From Cytophagaceae bacterium (GTDB lineage Bacteria; Bacteroidota; Bacteroidia; Cytophagales; Spirosomataceae), in contig CANFVE010000012.1 in assembly GCA_947450365.1 (NCBI GenBank), forward strand, positions 1-64,000: a stretch of 64,000 nt of DNA, given 5' to 3'. Below are positions 8,946 through 19,170 of the stretch, piece after piece. Positions within the stretch are counted from its first letter, which is position 1. Every line of letters starts with the position of its first letter. The translations under genes were made by a program, and so were the position numbers. The notes beneath the pieces are model-generated. The model was not told the origin of the DNA and did no database searches. It saw only the letters and a program-made list of their open reading frames with translations.

Positions 8946-10436
8946 ATGCAGCCCCTAAAAATATACAATACCCTTAGTCGAGAAAAAGAAATTTTTAAGG
9001 CCTTGCACGCCCCACTGGTGGGTTTGTATGTTTGTGGCCCCACCGTGTATAATTATGCGCATTTGGGTAACGTTCGAACCTTTACTTCTTTTGATATTTT
9101 ATATCGCTATTTGACGCACATTGGCTATAAAGTTCGCTATGTGCGGAATATTACGGATGTGGGGCATTTAGTCGGAGATGGAGATGAAGGGGAGGATAAG
9201 ATTGGCAAAATGGCCAAATTAGAGAAATTGGAGCCCATGGAAATCGTTCATCGCTACACGAATGATTTTCATCAAGTGTTATCCACCTTTAATTTACTGC
9301 CTCCTAGCATCGAACCTACGGCGACGGGACATATCGTCGAGCAAATCGAAACGAGCAAAAATCTCTTAGAAAAAGGCCTTGCCTATGAATCCAATGGCTC
9401 CATTTATTTTGATATTGAGGCTTATAATAAACAAGGCGGAGATTATGGTAAATTATCGGGCCGCGTGCTGGATGACTTATTAACAGAAACGAGGGATTTG
9501 GATGGAGTAGGTGAAAAACGAAGTCCTTTGGATTTTGCGCTATGGAAAAAAGCTTCTCCAGAACATATTATGCGCTGGCCATCCCCTTGGGGCGATGGAT
9601 TTCCCGGTTGGCATTTAGAGTGCACCTGCATGAGTCACAAGTATTTAGGAGATACGTTTGATATTCACGGAGGTGGAATGGATTTGAAATTTCCGCATCA
9701 TGAATGTGAGATTGCGCAGGCAAAAGGGGCCTATGGCCGAGCACCTGTGCAGTATTGGATGCATACAAATATGTTGACCGTTAATGGTCAAAAAATGAGT
9801 AAATCGTTGGGCAATTCCTTTTTGCCGAACGAATTAATTAGCGGAAATCATCCCTTATTAGAGCAGGCCTATAGCCCGATGACCGTGCGTTTTTTCATGC
9901 TCCAGTCGCAATATCGAAGTACGCTTGACTTCTCCAATGACGCACTAAAAGCTGCTCAGAAAGGGTATAAGCGAATCGCGAATGGCATGCGGAATATCAA
10001 ACGGATGCAATACCCGGCGGGAATTGTCAGCCAGCCTGACGAAAAGCAAACGGCTGAGATTCAAGCTGCCATCCAAGGCTGTTATGATGGGATGAATGAC
10101 GATTTGAATACCGCCGTAACAATTGCCCACCTTTTTACGTTATTGAAGAAGATTAATCAATTGTATACGGGAAGTCTTGCGTTTGATCAATTGAGTGAAG
10201 AAACATTCCAAGCGCTAAAATCAACCTATATAACGATTTTAGAAGATGTATTAGGCATTCGGGTGGAATTACCAGAAAATTGGGAATCCTTGACCGAGGG
10301 CTTTTTGAGTTTATACAAAGGCTTTAAAGAAGCGCGGAAATACGACAAAGTCGATGAGATTCGTGCTACATTTAAATCCATGGGATTATTGATTAAGGAC
10401 ATGAAAGACTCCATTGATTGGGGATTTGAGGAATAA
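8946..10436 (+). CDS. cysS: Cysteinyl-tRNA synthetase
   Basis: CysRS charges tRNA-Cys in the cytoplasm. The 496-residue length is normal. The class I signature appears as YNYAHLGNVR (HIGH-type, about residues 36-44), with the first zinc-binding Cys in LYVCGPTVYNY (C30). The remaining zinc ligands are in CTCMSHKYLG and FPHHECE, and the KMSKS loop is intact in NGQKMSKSLGNSF. The two rhomboid genes follow with a 3-base gap, so they probably share its transcript. Confidence 0.97.
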   Translation: MQPLKIYNTLSREKEIFKALHAPLVGLYVCGPTVYNYAHLGNVRTFTSFDILYRYLTHIGYKVRYVRNITDVGHLVGDGDEGEDKIGKMAKLEKLEPMEIVHRYTNDFHQVLSTFNLLPPSIEPTATGHIVEQIETSKNLLEKGLAYESNGSIYFDIEAYNKQGGDYGKLSGRVLDDLLTETRDLDGVGEKRSPLDFALWKKASPEHIMRWPSPWGDGFPGWHLECTCMSHKYLGDTFDIHGGGMDLKFPHHECEIAQAKGAYGRAPVQYWMHTNMLTVNGQKMSKSLGNSFLPNELISGNHPLLEQAYSPMTVRFFMLQSQYRSTLDFSNDALKAAQKGYKRIANGMRNIKRMQYPAGIVSQPDEKQTAEIQAAIQGCYDGMNDDLNTAVTIAHLFTLLKKINQLYTGSLAFDQLSEETFQALKSTYITILEDVLGIRVELPENWESLTEGFLSLYKGFKEARKYDKVDEIRATFKSMGLLIKDMKDSIDWGFEE

Positions 10437-10439
10437 GAT

Positions 10440-11177
10440 ATGTTTAGAAATTTAACGCCCACCGTACGTAATTTGATTTTGGTAAATGTGGCCATATTTC
10501 TTGGCAGTGGCATTTTTCCACAGGAATACCTTTCGCTTCATTATTTTCAAGCAAAAGATTTTCATGTATTTCAATTCATTACTTACATGTTCGTTCATGG
10601 AAGCTTTTTGCATTTACTGAGTAATATGTTTGGGCTATACATGTTTGGTTCATTGTTGGAGCGCATTTGGGGAGCCCAACGATTTCTTTTTTTCTATTTT
10701 TTCTGTGGGATAGGCGCGGGTTTATTGTACATGGGGATTCAACATTTTATCGACTTAGCGGATATTCGTCGGGCCACCGAATTAGTGTTATCGAACCCTA
10801 ATTCCTTTAATATGATGGATTATATGCAGCATTATAGCGCCATTAGCCCTCCCGTGGATGGAGGTAACATCGAATGGGTTCGCGCAAATTACCAGGAATA
10901 TATTAGTCGGAATATCGTCGCTGGCGCATCCGGATCGATTTTCGGGATTATAATGGCTTTCGGATATTTATTCCCGAATTCCGAATTATTTATTTTCCCT
11001 TTCCCGATCCCAATTAAGGCCAAATATTTAGTAAGCTTTTATGGCCTTTATGAGATGTATCAAGGCATACAGCAACAAACCGGCGATAACGTTGCGCATT
11101 TTGCACATATTGGAGGTATGATTTTTGCTGTTATTTTATTGAAAATTTGGGGTACCAAACGGAATAATTTTTATTGA
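10440..11177 (+). CDS. Rhomboid-family intramembrane serine protease (first of two)
   Basis: Rhomboids cut transmembrane substrates within the bilayer. The 245-residue protein has about six hydrophobic segments. The catalytic Ser is in GASGSIFGI (S164) and the His is in HFAHIGG (H223); an HGSFLHLLSNM loop near residue 53 matches the family's first conserved motif. An unusually long loop of about 50 residues lies between transmembrane segments (about 102-157). The gene starts 3 bases after cysS and is followed by a second, divergent rhomboid with one intervening base. Its substrates are unknown. Confidence 0.92.
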   Translation: MFRNLTPTVRNLILVNVAIFLGSGIFPQEYLSLHYFQAKDFHVFQFITYMFVHGSFLHLLSNMFGLYMFGSLLERIWGAQRFLFFYFFCGIGAGLLYMGIQHFIDLADIRRATELVLSNPNSFNMMDYMQHYSAISPPVDGGNIEWVRANYQEYISRNIVAGASGSIFGIIMAFGYLFPNSELFIFPFPIPIKAKYLVSFYGLYEMYQGIQQQTGDNVAHFAHIGGMIFAVILLKIWGTKRNNFY

Positions 11178-11178
11178 G

Positions 11179-12045
11179 ATGCAAAGTATTTGGCAAGATA
11201 TCCGATTAATTTTCAGCAGGCCTAATCAAGGTTTGATGCGAATCATCGTGGCCAATATTGCTGTATTTTTAGTGCTCATGACGATTAAAGTCGTTCTGCT
11301 TTTGGCGAATCAAGGGCCCATGTTCGAGTCCATTTTAGAACATGTGACGCTTTCCTCCCAACCCAACATTGTCTTAACAGAGCCCTGGACGGTACTGAGT
11401 TATTTTTTCGTTCATGTGGAGGTATTTCACTTGTTGTTCAATATGCTTTTTTTGTATTGGTTTGGAACCATTATACAAGATTTCATTGGGACAGAGCGCA
11501 TTGTAAAATTGTATTTTTGGGGTGGTATCGCAGGGGCCATCGCGTATTTATTAATGGTCAATAATTTTGCCTATTTCATTCAAAAAGGTCCTACATTTTT
11601 AAATGGCGCCTCGGCGGGTGTATTCGCGATTGTCGTAGCGGCGGCAACCATTAAACCGAGTTACCGGGTACATCTATTTTTATTTGGAGATGTTCAAATC
11701 AAATACATCTCAGCCTTTTATGTGATTTGGTCGTTTATTGAAACCACTGGTTCCAATGCAGGAGGGAACATTGCGCATTTAGGCGGGGCATTGATGGGTT
11801 TTATCTATGGCTATTTTATGAATAAACCAGCCAAAAAACACGTGTTTATCCGAGAAGAAAAAGTCTTTTCTGTGGTACACGTGGCACAAAAAAAAGTGCA
11901 AGAATTAACCGCAGACCCTGAAAAAGAAGATGTAGTCGAAGAAGAATTAAATCAGATTTTAGATAAAATTTCAACATCCGGTTACGAAAGTTTATCCAAA
12001 TACGAAAAAAGAAGATTGTTTAAGGCTAGTCAAAAAAATGACTGA
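11179..12045 (+). CDS. Rhomboid-family intramembrane serine protease (second of two)
   Basis: This 288-residue rhomboid has its catalytic Ser in NGASAGVFAI (S145) and His in GNIAHLGGALMG (H200), with a HVEVFHLLFNMLFLYWFG motif after the first helix. After the last membrane segment it carries a charged cytoplasmic tail of about 75 residues rich in Lys and Glu, absent from the first rhomboid. The two proteins are clearly diverged, so this looks like an old duplication or two separate functions rather than a recent copy. Confidence 0.92.
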   Translation: MQSIWQDIRLIFSRPNQGLMRIIVANIAVFLVLMTIKVVLLLANQGPMFESILEHVTLSSQPNIVLTEPWTVLSYFFVHVEVFHLLFNMLFLYWFGTIIQDFIGTERIVKLYFWGGIAGAIAYLLMVNNFAYFIQKGPTFLNGASAGVFAIVVAAATIKPSYRVHLFLFGDVQIKYISAFYVIWSFIETTGSNAGGNIAHLGGALMGFIYGYFMNKPAKKHVFIREEKVFSVVHVAQKKVQELTADPEKEDVVEEELNQILDKISTSGYESLSKYEKRRLFKASQKND

Positions 12046-12061
12046 GGCATCAAAACATTTA

Positions 12062-12069
12062 TACCTTTG
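12062..12069 (+). promoter_or_regulatory. Promoter -7 element TACCTTTG for dxs
   Basis: TACCTTTG is an exact match to TAnnTTTG, 41 bases before the dxs start and 16 bases after the second rhomboid stop. Confidence 0.5.
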
Positions 12070-12110
12070 TTTAGTTTTTTAAAAACCACCCAACCGAACT
12101 AACCTCATAT

Positions 12111-14054
12111 ATGCAATTTCCAGCAGGACCCTTATTGAGCAAAATTGAATCCCCTGCGGATTTGCGTAAGCTCGCCCCTGCCCAATTAACCCACGTTTGC
12201 GAAGAATTGCGCCAATTTATCATCGACCATGTGTCGGTAAACGGTGGGCATTTCGGCGCGTCATTGGGGGTTACGGAATTGACGGTTGCCTTACATTACG
12301 TATTTAATACGCCCGAAGACCAATTGGTCTGGGACGTGGGTCACCAGGCCTATGGTCATAAAATATTGACGGGCCGTCGGGAGGTATTTCACACGAATCG
12401 ACTTTTGGGAGGAATTAGTGGATTTCCAAAACGTTCGGAAAGCGAATATGATACCTTTGGCGTAGGTCACTCGTCCACCTCGATTTCAGCAGCCTTAGGC
12501 ATGGCGGTGGCTTCTCGGTATAAAAAAGAATTCCATAAGCAGCACATTGCGGTGATTGGTGATGGTTCGATGACGGCGGGAATGGCTTTTGAGGCGATGA
12601 ACCATGCGGGGGATATCCCGAACAACATGTTGATTATTTTAAATGATAATTGCATGGCGATCGACCCGAATGTTGGCGCCTTAAAAGAATATTTAACCGA
12701 CATTACCACGTCGCATACCTATAACAAGGTAAAAGATGATGTCTGGAATCTGTTGGGTAAAATGTCAAAATTCGGAAAATCAGCCCAAGAGATTGTTTCC
12801 AAAATCGAAAATGGGTTAAAAGCTACCTTACTAAAACAAAGTAATTTATTCGAGTCTTTAAATCTACGTTATTTTGGCCCGATCGACGGTCACGATGTCG
12901 GGTATTTAACCACGGTTTTAAATGATTTAAAAGATATCCCGGGTCCGAAAATCTTGCATTGCATTACGACCAAGGGCAAAGGCTATTCGTTAGCCGAAAA
13001 GGATCAAACCTTATGGCATGCCCCAGGTAAATTCGACAAGCTCACGGGCGAAATCCATAAAACCACCTACGATAATCCACAGCCCCCTAAATACCAAGAG
13101 GTTTTTGGCCATAGCTTATTGGAATTAGCGGAACAAAATCCGAAAATCATGGGCATTACGCCGGCGATGCCATCGGGTTCTTCGATGAATATCATGATGC
13201 GGGCGATGCCTGATCGGGCATTTGATGTAGGTATTGCGGAACAACATGCGGTGACGTTTTCCGCAGGCTTAGCCACGCAAGGTCTCACTGTTTTTTGTAA
13301 TATTTATAGTTCCTTCATGCAGCGTGGCTATGACCAGGTCATCCATGATGTTTGTCTTCAAAAAATTCCCGTGATCTTTTGTTTGGATCGGGCGGGATTG
13401 GCAGGGGCGGATGGTCCAACGCACCATGGAGCCTATGATATAGCCTTCATGCGTTGCATTCCCAATATGATTGTGGCTGCGCCTAGAAACGAACAAGAAT
13501 TGCGGAATATGATGTTTACTGCTTCCTTAGATTCTTTCAAGGATTTTAAACAAGCGATGACGATTCGCTATCCAAGAGGTCAAGGAGTGATGCCCGCTTG
13601 GCGTACCAATTTTGAAAAAATCGAAATCGGGAAAGGTATTGAACTGATTCCGGGAACGGACGTGGCAGTTTTGACCATCGGACATATTGGCAATGAGGCA
13701 ATTGAAGCCGTAGAAGTGGCGAAGAAAAAAGGTATTGAACCGGCACTTTTCGATATGCGATTTGTGAAGCCATTGGATGAAACCTTATTGCATCATATTT
13801 TTGCCAACTTTAAAACGCTAATCACCATCGAAGATGGAGCCGTTCAAGGCGGTTTTGGATCTGCGATTGTAGAATTCATGGTTGACCACCAATATTCATC
13901 TAAAGTCATTCGCTTAGGAATTCCCGATCAAATCATTGAACATGGCGAACAAAAAGAGCTTTATGAGCAATGTGGGATCGATTCTACATCCATTTTAACA
14001 AAAATCTTGGCACAATATCCAGCCAAAGCAAAGGTGCTTAATTCATTTTCATAG
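12111..14054 (+). CDS. dxs: 1-deoxy-D-xylulose-5-phosphate synthase
   Basis: Dxs condenses pyruvate with glyceraldehyde 3-phosphate, the first step of the MEP isoprenoid pathway, which feeds the quinones, undecaprenyl carriers and carotenoids. The 647-residue length is typical. The thiamine-diphosphate motif is in GDGSMTAGMAFEAMN, the catalytic Glu is in DVGIAEQHAVTF, and the transketolase C-terminal domain starts near residue 490. It has its own promoter motif. The carotenoid desaturase gene at 39 kb is a possible downstream user of its product. Confidence 0.97.
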   Translation: MQFPAGPLLSKIESPADLRKLAPAQLTHVCEELRQFIIDHVSVNGGHFGASLGVTELTVALHYVFNTPEDQLVWDVGHQAYGHKILTGRREVFHTNRLLGGISGFPKRSESEYDTFGVGHSSTSISAALGMAVASRYKKEFHKQHIAVIGDGSMTAGMAFEAMNHAGDIPNNMLIILNDNCMAIDPNVGALKEYLTDITTSHTYNKVKDDVWNLLGKMSKFGKSAQEIVSKIENGLKATLLKQSNLFESLNLRYFGPIDGHDVGYLTTVLNDLKDIPGPKILHCITTKGKGYSLAEKDQTLWHAPGKFDKLTGEIHKTTYDNPQPPKYQEVFGHSLLELAEQNPKIMGITPAMPSGSSMNIMMRAMPDRAFDVGIAEQHAVTFSAGLATQGLTVFCNIYSSFMQRGYDQVIHDVCLQKIPVIFCLDRAGLAGADGPTHHGAYDIAFMRCIPNMIVAAPRNEQELRNMMFTASLDSFKDFKQAMTIRYPRGQGVMPAWRTNFEKIEIGKGIELIPGTDVAVLTIGHIGNEAIEAVEVAKKKGIEPALFDMRFVKPLDETLLHHIFANFKTLITIEDGAVQGGFGSAIVEFMVDHQYSSKVIRLGIPDQIIEHGEQKELYEQCGIDSTSILTKILAQYPAKAKVLNSFS

Positions 14055-14067
14055 TATAATATTCGAA

Positions 14068-14100
14068 TTGTACTTTTTTAAGAAATAATCCCTACCTTTG
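14068..14100 (+). promoter_or_regulatory. Promoter for typA (TTG ... TACCTTTG)
   Basis: TACCTTTG at 14093-14100 is an exact -7 match; TTG at 14068-14070 is a possible -33 element with a 22-base spacer, slightly longer than the usual 19-21. It lies 29 bases before the typA start. Confidence 0.6.
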
Positions 14101-14129
14101 CACCTTAAAATTTACGAGCCTACATTTTT

Positions 14130-15938
14130 ATGCAAAGCATTCGCAACATTGCCATTATTGCCCACGTTGACCACGGTAAAACGACCCTTGTTGACAAAAT
14201 CATCCATGCATCCAAGATTTTTAGAGAAAATCAAGAATTTGGAGATTTGATTCTAGACAATAATGATTTAGAGAGAGAAAGAGGGATTACGATTACGTCA
14301 AAAAACGTATCTGTTCGGTATAATGGTGTAAAAATCAACATTATCGATACACCGGGTCACGCCGACTTTGGCGGTGAGGTAGAACGCGTTCTACGGATGG
14401 CAGATGGGGTAATTTTGTTGGTCGATGCGTTTGAAGGCCCTATGCCACAAACACGTTTCGTATTGTCAAAGGCCATCGCGTTGGGTTTAAAGCCAATCGT
14501 TATTGTCAATAAAGTAGATAAAGAAAACTGTCGGCCAGATGAGGTGCATGAGCAGGTTTTTGATTTGATGTTCAACTTAGAGGCAACCGAAGATCAATTA
14601 GACTTCCCTTGCATCTATGGTTCATCGAAACAAGGCTGGATGAGTACTGATTGGAAAACTCCCACGGATAACATCATCCCATTATTAGATGCCATTATAG
14701 AACACATTCCAGCGTCTAAAGTACAAGAAGGTACGCCACAAATGCAGATCACGTCATTAGATTATTCTTCTTTCGTGGGTCGAATTGCGATTGGTCGCTT
14801 AGAGCGAGGAACGTTGACAGAGGGTATGCAAATTGCTTTATGCAAGGCGGATGGTTCAACGAAGAAAATGCGTATCAAAGAACTTCAAGTTTTTGAAGGA
14901 CTCGGAAAAGTAAAAGTAGATAAAGTAGAATGTGGAGAGATTTGTGCGATTACGGGTATCGAGGATTTCGAAATTGGTGATACGGTTGCGGATGCGGAGA
15001 ATCCAGAGGCATTAGCTCGAATTGCGATTGATGAACCGACGATGAACATGTTGTTCACGATTAATAACTCCCCATTCTTTGGAAAAGAAGGTAAGTTGGT
15101 CACCTCTCGTCACATCCGCGATCGTCTATTCAAAGAGACGGAGAAAAACTTAGCCTTGAAGGTTCTTACGACAGAAAGTGAAGATAAATTCTTGGTTTTT
15201 GGTCGTGGTATTCTTCACTTGTCGGTTTTAATCGAAACCATGCGTCGCGAAGGATATGAATTACAAGTGGGTCAGCCCCAGGTTATCTTCAAAGAAGGAG
15301 AAAACGGAGAGCGTTTGGAGCCGGTAGAATCATTAGTCGTAGACGTTCCGGCTGAAGTGGCTGGTAAAGTAATCGAATTGGCGACACAAGGGAAAGGTGA
15401 GTTGTTGATCATGGAACCTAAAGGTGATTTGCAACATTTAGAATTCAACATTCCATCCCGTGGTTTGATTGGATTACGTTCTAAAGTATTAACGGCTACA
15501 TTTGGAGAGGCCATTATGGCGCACCGTTTCATCGCATACGAACCATTCAAAGGACCTATTCCAGGTCGTATCAATGGTTCTTTGATCTCGATGAATACAG
15601 GTCCTGCCATTCCATATGCGATTGATAAATTACAAGATAGAGGGGTGTTCTTTATCGATCCAGGTGAAGAAGTATACACGGGGATGGTTGTAGGTGAGCA
15701 CAATCGCCAAAATGATATCGAGGTAAACCTTCAAGCTGCGAAACAATTAACGAATATGCGTGCATCAGGTACGGATTCGAATACCAAAATTGCCCCTAAA
15801 TTAAACTTCTCATTAGAAGAGTGTATGGAGTTTATCCAAAAGGATGAATACTTAGAAATCACGCCTAAGTCTTTGCGTATGCGTAAAATTTGGTTAGACC
15901 CGAACGAACGTAAGCGTAACGAAAAGAAGCCAAGTTAA
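14130..15938 (+). CDS. typA: Ribosome-associated GTPase TypA/BipA
   Basis: TypA/BipA is a translational GTPase related to EF-G that aids ribosome assembly and growth under stress. The 602-residue protein shows the P-loop IAHVDHGKTTL (residues 10-20), the switch II DTPGHADFGGEVER, and the guanine-specificity motif NKVDKENC. The C-terminal region with PSRGLIGLRSKVLTATFGEA is specific for this family rather than LepA or EF-G. It is a monocistronic-looking gene with its own promoter and a hairpin at its end. Confidence 0.97.
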   Translation: MQSIRNIAIIAHVDHGKTTLVDKIIHASKIFRENQEFGDLILDNNDLERERGITITSKNVSVRYNGVKINIIDTPGHADFGGEVERVLRMADGVILLVDAFEGPMPQTRFVLSKAIALGLKPIVIVNKVDKENCRPDEVHEQVFDLMFNLEATEDQLDFPCIYGSSKQGWMSTDWKTPTDNIIPLLDAIIEHIPASKVQEGTPQMQITSLDYSSFVGRIAIGRLERGTLTEGMQIALCKADGSTKKMRIKELQVFEGLGKVKVDKVECGEICAITGIEDFEIGDTVADAENPEALARIAIDEPTMNMLFTINNSPFFGKEGKLVTSRHIRDRLFKETEKNLALKVLTTESEDKFLVFGRGILHLSVLIETMRREGYELQVGQPQVIFKEGENGERLEPVESLVVDVPAEVAGKVIELATQGKGELLIMEPKGDLQHLEFNIPSRGLIGLRSKVLTATFGEAIMAHRFIAYEPFKGPIPGRINGSLISMNTGPAIPYAIDKLQDRGVFFIDPGEEVYTGMVVGEHNRQNDIEVNLQAAKQLTNMRASGTDSNTKIAPKLNFSLEECMEFIQKDEYLEITPKSLRMRKIWLDPNERKRNEKKPS

Positions 15939-15943
15939 TTTTG

Positions 15944-15972
15944 AAAGGTTGCCCCACAAGGCATCCTTTTTT
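15944..15972. terminator. Hairpin terminator between typA and comEC
   Basis: The arms AAAGG-T-TGCC and GGCA-T-CCTTT pair with one T-T mismatch around a short loop and are followed by T residues. The region separates the converging typA and comEC genes and may act for typA; it touches the comEC stop codon. Confidence 0.6.
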
Positions 15973-17986
15973 AATAGCGCAGCGCCAGCCCATCGTCTAA
16001 ATAGTTAGCATTCAAATTGATTTTTTGAATAAGGTAGGTACTTGGTTTGTGGAGAAAAACCTGATTTGTCTTTGCCCACGAACGTAGCCAACTTGCATGC
16101 ATTTTCAACCCCTTTTTAAAAATCACCTGATTCACAGATGCCGACGGTTTTAGGCAAGGATAAGCTAGGTACCTAAACTCACGTCCATGATAGGTCCAAG
16201 TCAAGTTTTTGTTCCTCGGATAATAATAGGACATGGTGTCTCGAACTCCATATTGTGCCCACATGGGACTTAAGTGATTTTGAATCCAGGCAGGATCGGC
16301 TTGCATGGACTGAGGTCCCCAGAAAATGGATTTATGGTTTTTTATCGAAACCCAAACCATTTCCCCTTTGTAATGCCCTAGCCATGACCCTTCCTGAATT
16401 GAATCGTTTGAATATCTATGGATGCATTCCATCAGAATGATGATTGCCAGCAACCAAATGTAAGTAGTCCATCGGGTCACATACCATATCCATGCAAAAA
16501 AAAGGAATAGCGCATAAAACCCTAATTCCGCCGCATGGATTTGAAGAAAGGGAAGGACGGCCTGAAAATGCCCAACGGTCGTCAGCATCAACCCATGTAA
16601 AAGTGAAAAACCAGAATCGAGCAACATACCTAGGGCTTGGTTCAACAAAGTCCACGAAAAAAATTCAAATATTGGAGCCAAGGCTAAAAACAAAAACCCA
16701 ATGCCAAGGGCTATGGTGGACAATAAAATCAACAAAGGATTCAACAAAAAGAAATAAAGCGGGTTTGGGAACTGATGAAAATAATAGATAATTAATGGCC
16801 AGGTCAACACCTGCGCCGCAATCGCCACACAGGTAAGTTCCCAGGTATTTTTGCCAAGCCAAGTAAGGATTTGATTTGAAAATTGAAAGGTTTTCCAACT
16901 CACAAGTTTTGATTGGAATAACATGAGACCTAAGACGGCTAAATAAGACAGTTGGAATCCGGGTTGAACCAACGCACTCGGATCCACCAATAGCATCAGG
17001 AAAGCCGAAAAAGCAAGGGTATTGATCGAATGATGTCGGTTCCCAAACGAAGAAGCATATAACATCACCGAAAACATCCAAGCACTCCGCAAAACTGGTG
17101 CTGAAAATCCACTGATTCCGGCATACGTCCATAAAATCAGTAGCATCAAGGTAAAAAAAATGAATCGACCCCTTTTTCCACGCCTCAATAAAAATCCAAG
17201 TAAAAAAGATAGCCCCACATACAATAGGCCTACATGTAATCCCGAAACAGATAAAATATGAATGGCCCCTAAATAGGAATAGGCGGACATCGTTTCAAAG
17301 TCGATCGAAGAACGAATCCCGAGCAACATCGCCTTGGCCACTTCTAAATTCCTACCCTCTGGCATATAACGGGTAAATAACTGTGCCCAGGATTCTTGCC
17401 ACACATGAAATTTTTCTTGTAATCGCCAAGCTCCGGAATTTTTTACTAACAGGCGACATTGGTTTTGAGCTATAAATGCCGTTCCATAAATCCCCTTTCC
17501 ACGATAATAATCTCCCCAATCCCGTTCTGCGGGAAACATGGGCTTCGCGAAATCCTTCAGGTTTACACGGGCTACATACACATCCCCCAGCTCAGGTATT
17601 ACATACGTTTTTGATAAATAAAGGATATACCTACCAGAACCACGAACCCAAGAATATCCGTCCCAATACCCTAAGGCTTTTGCTTGGATACTCCAGGAAG
17701 CAGGTTTCTTTACAGGAAAATCATCCACGATAAAAACCATGGACTGAACCTGTTCAAGATGGAAAGCAGGAGCCCGTGGACGAACCTGTTCACTCCGTAC
17801 ATAGGCTAATCCAAACACCAAGCCAAAAAATAATACGGAAGGATGGCGAAACGCCAAGAGCAAAAATAGGCCCATGGAGCCCACGCAAAGGAACATTTGC
17901 CCTGGAAAAAGAAGGGAAAAAACCTGGCCTAACAGCCAATAAATCAGCAATCGCAAAAACGGGAAAGGCAGGAAAAAGGAATACAA
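15971..17986 (-). CDS. comEC: ComEC/Rec2-family DNA uptake channel
   Basis: ComEC forms the inner-membrane channel for single-stranded DNA in natural transformation. The 671-residue protein has many hydrophobic segments, an N-terminal soluble OB-like region (about residues 75-180, DUF4131-type) and the competence core with the signature ILSVSGLHVG (about 244-252). The large C-terminal metallo-beta-lactamase domain of the longer ComEC proteins is not apparent; the end is a short soluble tail. The start is a TTG at 17986, since an in-frame stop lies just upstream. It follows nadD by 19 bases. Confidence 0.85.
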   Translation of the reverse strand: MYSFFLPFPFLRLLIYWLLGQVFSLLFPGQMFLCVGSMGLFLLLAFRHPSVLFFGLVFGLAYVRSEQVRPRAPAFHLEQVQSMVFIVDDFPVKKPASWSIQAKALGYWDGYSWVRGSGRYILYLSKTYVIPELGDVYVARVNLKDFAKPMFPAERDWGDYYRGKGIYGTAFIAQNQCRLLVKNSGAWRLQEKFHVWQESWAQLFTRYMPEGRNLEVAKAMLLGIRSSIDFETMSAYSYLGAIHILSVSGLHVGLLYVGLSFLLGFLLRRGKRGRFIFFTLMLLILWTYAGISGFSAPVLRSAWMFSVMLYASSFGNRHHSINTLAFSAFLMLLVDPSALVQPGFQLSYLAVLGLMLFQSKLVSWKTFQFSNQILTWLGKNTWELTCVAIAAQVLTWPLIIYYFHQFPNPLYFFLLNPLLILLSTIALGIGFLFLALAPIFEFFSWTLLNQALGMLLDSGFSLLHGLMLTTVGHFQAVLPFLQIHAAELGFYALFLFFAWIWYVTRWTTYIWLLAIIILMECIHRYSNDSIQEGSWLGHYKGEMVWVSIKNHKSIFWGPQSMQADPAWIQNHLSPMWAQYGVRDTMSYYYPRNKNLTWTYHGREFRYLAYPCLKPSASVNQVIFKKGLKMHASWLRSWAKTNQVFLHKPSTYLIQKINLNANYLDDGLALRY

Positions 17987-18005
17987 AACGTAGGCGGATT
18001 AAGGC

Positions 18006-18578
18006 CTAAAGGTAAAATTTTTTCTGAGCGATAAGCGCCTCCACTTGATCAGGAACTAGATATTTTATTGATTTTCCTTGTTGGATACAAGTCCGAATAT
18101 AGGTCGCAGAAATATGTAAAACAGGTGCATCGATGCGATGAACGTTTTTATGTTGCCATAATTGAGATGTTGGCTCCTCTCCTCTTGGATATACGTAAAG
18201 GCCAAAAAAATCAAGAATCTTATCGTAGTTTTTCCAACTGGTCAATTGCTCCAAATTATCCCCGCCTAAAATCAATTTAAACTCATGTTCCGGATGACGT
18301 TCCGACAAATGAACCAATGTGTCAATCGTATAGGAGGGGCGTGGCAGATGAAATTCGATATCATTCGCTTTAAAAGCAAAATTATCGGCAATCGCCCGTT
18401 CCACCAAATCGAGGCGATCGAATTCATGCAATAGGCTTTTCGATTTTTTATGCGGATTTTGGGGCGAAACGATAAACCAAATTTGATCCACGCCTGTTTG
18501 ATTGAGAACGGCTTGGGCAATGATCAAGTGCCCATGATGAATGGGATTAAATGACCCGAAAAATAAGCCTATGTTCAT
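18006..18578 (-). CDS. nadD: Nicotinate-nucleotide adenylyltransferase
   Basis: NadD joins ATP and nicotinate mononucleotide to make deamido-NAD in NAD biosynthesis. The 190-residue protein opens with [14 protein letters not shown], the nucleotidyltransferase GxFxPxHxGH motif, and ends with the ISATYIR motif, both diagnostic. Its ATG overlaps the gmk stop codon as ATGA, indicating translational coupling. Confidence 0.95.
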   Translation of the reverse strand: MNIGLFFGSFNPIHHGHLIIAQAVLNQTGVDQIWFIVSPQNPHKKSKSLLHEFDRLDLVERAIADNFAFKANDIEFHLPRPSYTIDTLVHLSERHPEHEFKLILGGDNLEQLTSWKNYDKILDFFGLYVYPRGEEPTSQLWQHKNVHRIDAPVLHISATYIRTCIQQGKSIKYLVPDQVEALIAQKKFYL

Positions 18579-19147
18579 GCCTCTTGGGTGAAATCACTGA
18601 ATAATTGTTGGGCTTGTTGGACCGCATGTTCCAACTCATCATTGACCAAAATCACATCAAATTTATCCTGAAAAGACCATTCAAATTTCATTTTGAAAAT
18701 TCGTTTGGACAAGGACTCCTCCGTTTCTGTTCCCCGCGAACGAAGCCGATTTTCCAACACTTCCAAGGAAGGAACTTTGACAAAAATGGCCAAGGCCTTA
18801 TCTCCATAAAACTTTTTTAATGCCAATCCACCTTTCACATCTACATCAAAAATCACATGTTTTCCTGTGGACCAAATGCGCTCAATTTCCGACTTCAACG
18901 TTCCATAATAGGCTCCTGGATAAACCTCCTCCCACTCAACAAATTCGTCACGATTAATCCGTTCCCGAAAATCATCTGGCGTTAAAAAATAATAATCTTG
19001 CCCATCTTGTTCCGAACGCCCCCTTTTGTCACGTGTACATGCTGAAATTGAAAAACCAAGATTTGAATTGTTCTTCAATAATTCCTTCACAATGGTCGTT
19101 TTACCCGAACCTGAAGGAGCTGAAAAAATGATGAGTTTCCCTTCCAA
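18575..19147 (-). CDS. gmk: Guanylate kinase
   Basis: Gmk phosphorylates GMP to GDP. The 190-residue protein begins with a P-loop in [12 protein letters not shown] (about 10-20) and contains the GMP-binding stretch around [13 protein letters not shown]. The start codon is a TTG at 19147: it gives the standard N-terminus [13 protein letters not shown], and no ATG is available in frame at that place. It lies 23 bases after the anti-sigma-like gene and overlaps nadD by 4 bases. Confidence 0.95.
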   Translation of the reverse strand: MEGKLIIFSAPSGSGKTTIVKELLKNNSNLGFSISACTRDKRGRSEQDGQDYYFLTPDDFRERINRDEFVEWEEVYPGAYYGTLKSEIERIWSTGKHVIFDVDVKGGLALKKFYGDKALAIFVKVPSLEVLENRLRSRGTETEESLSKRIFKMKFEWSFQDKFDVILVNDELEHAVQQAQQLFSDFTQEA

Positions 19148-19170
19148 AAATTATTTATTTCGTGTTTAAG

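Noticed and set aside
15272-15703. 143-codon frame opposite typA
   Set aside because: Antisense shadow of a clear, conserved gene; composition is Ser/Pro-rich with no family match.
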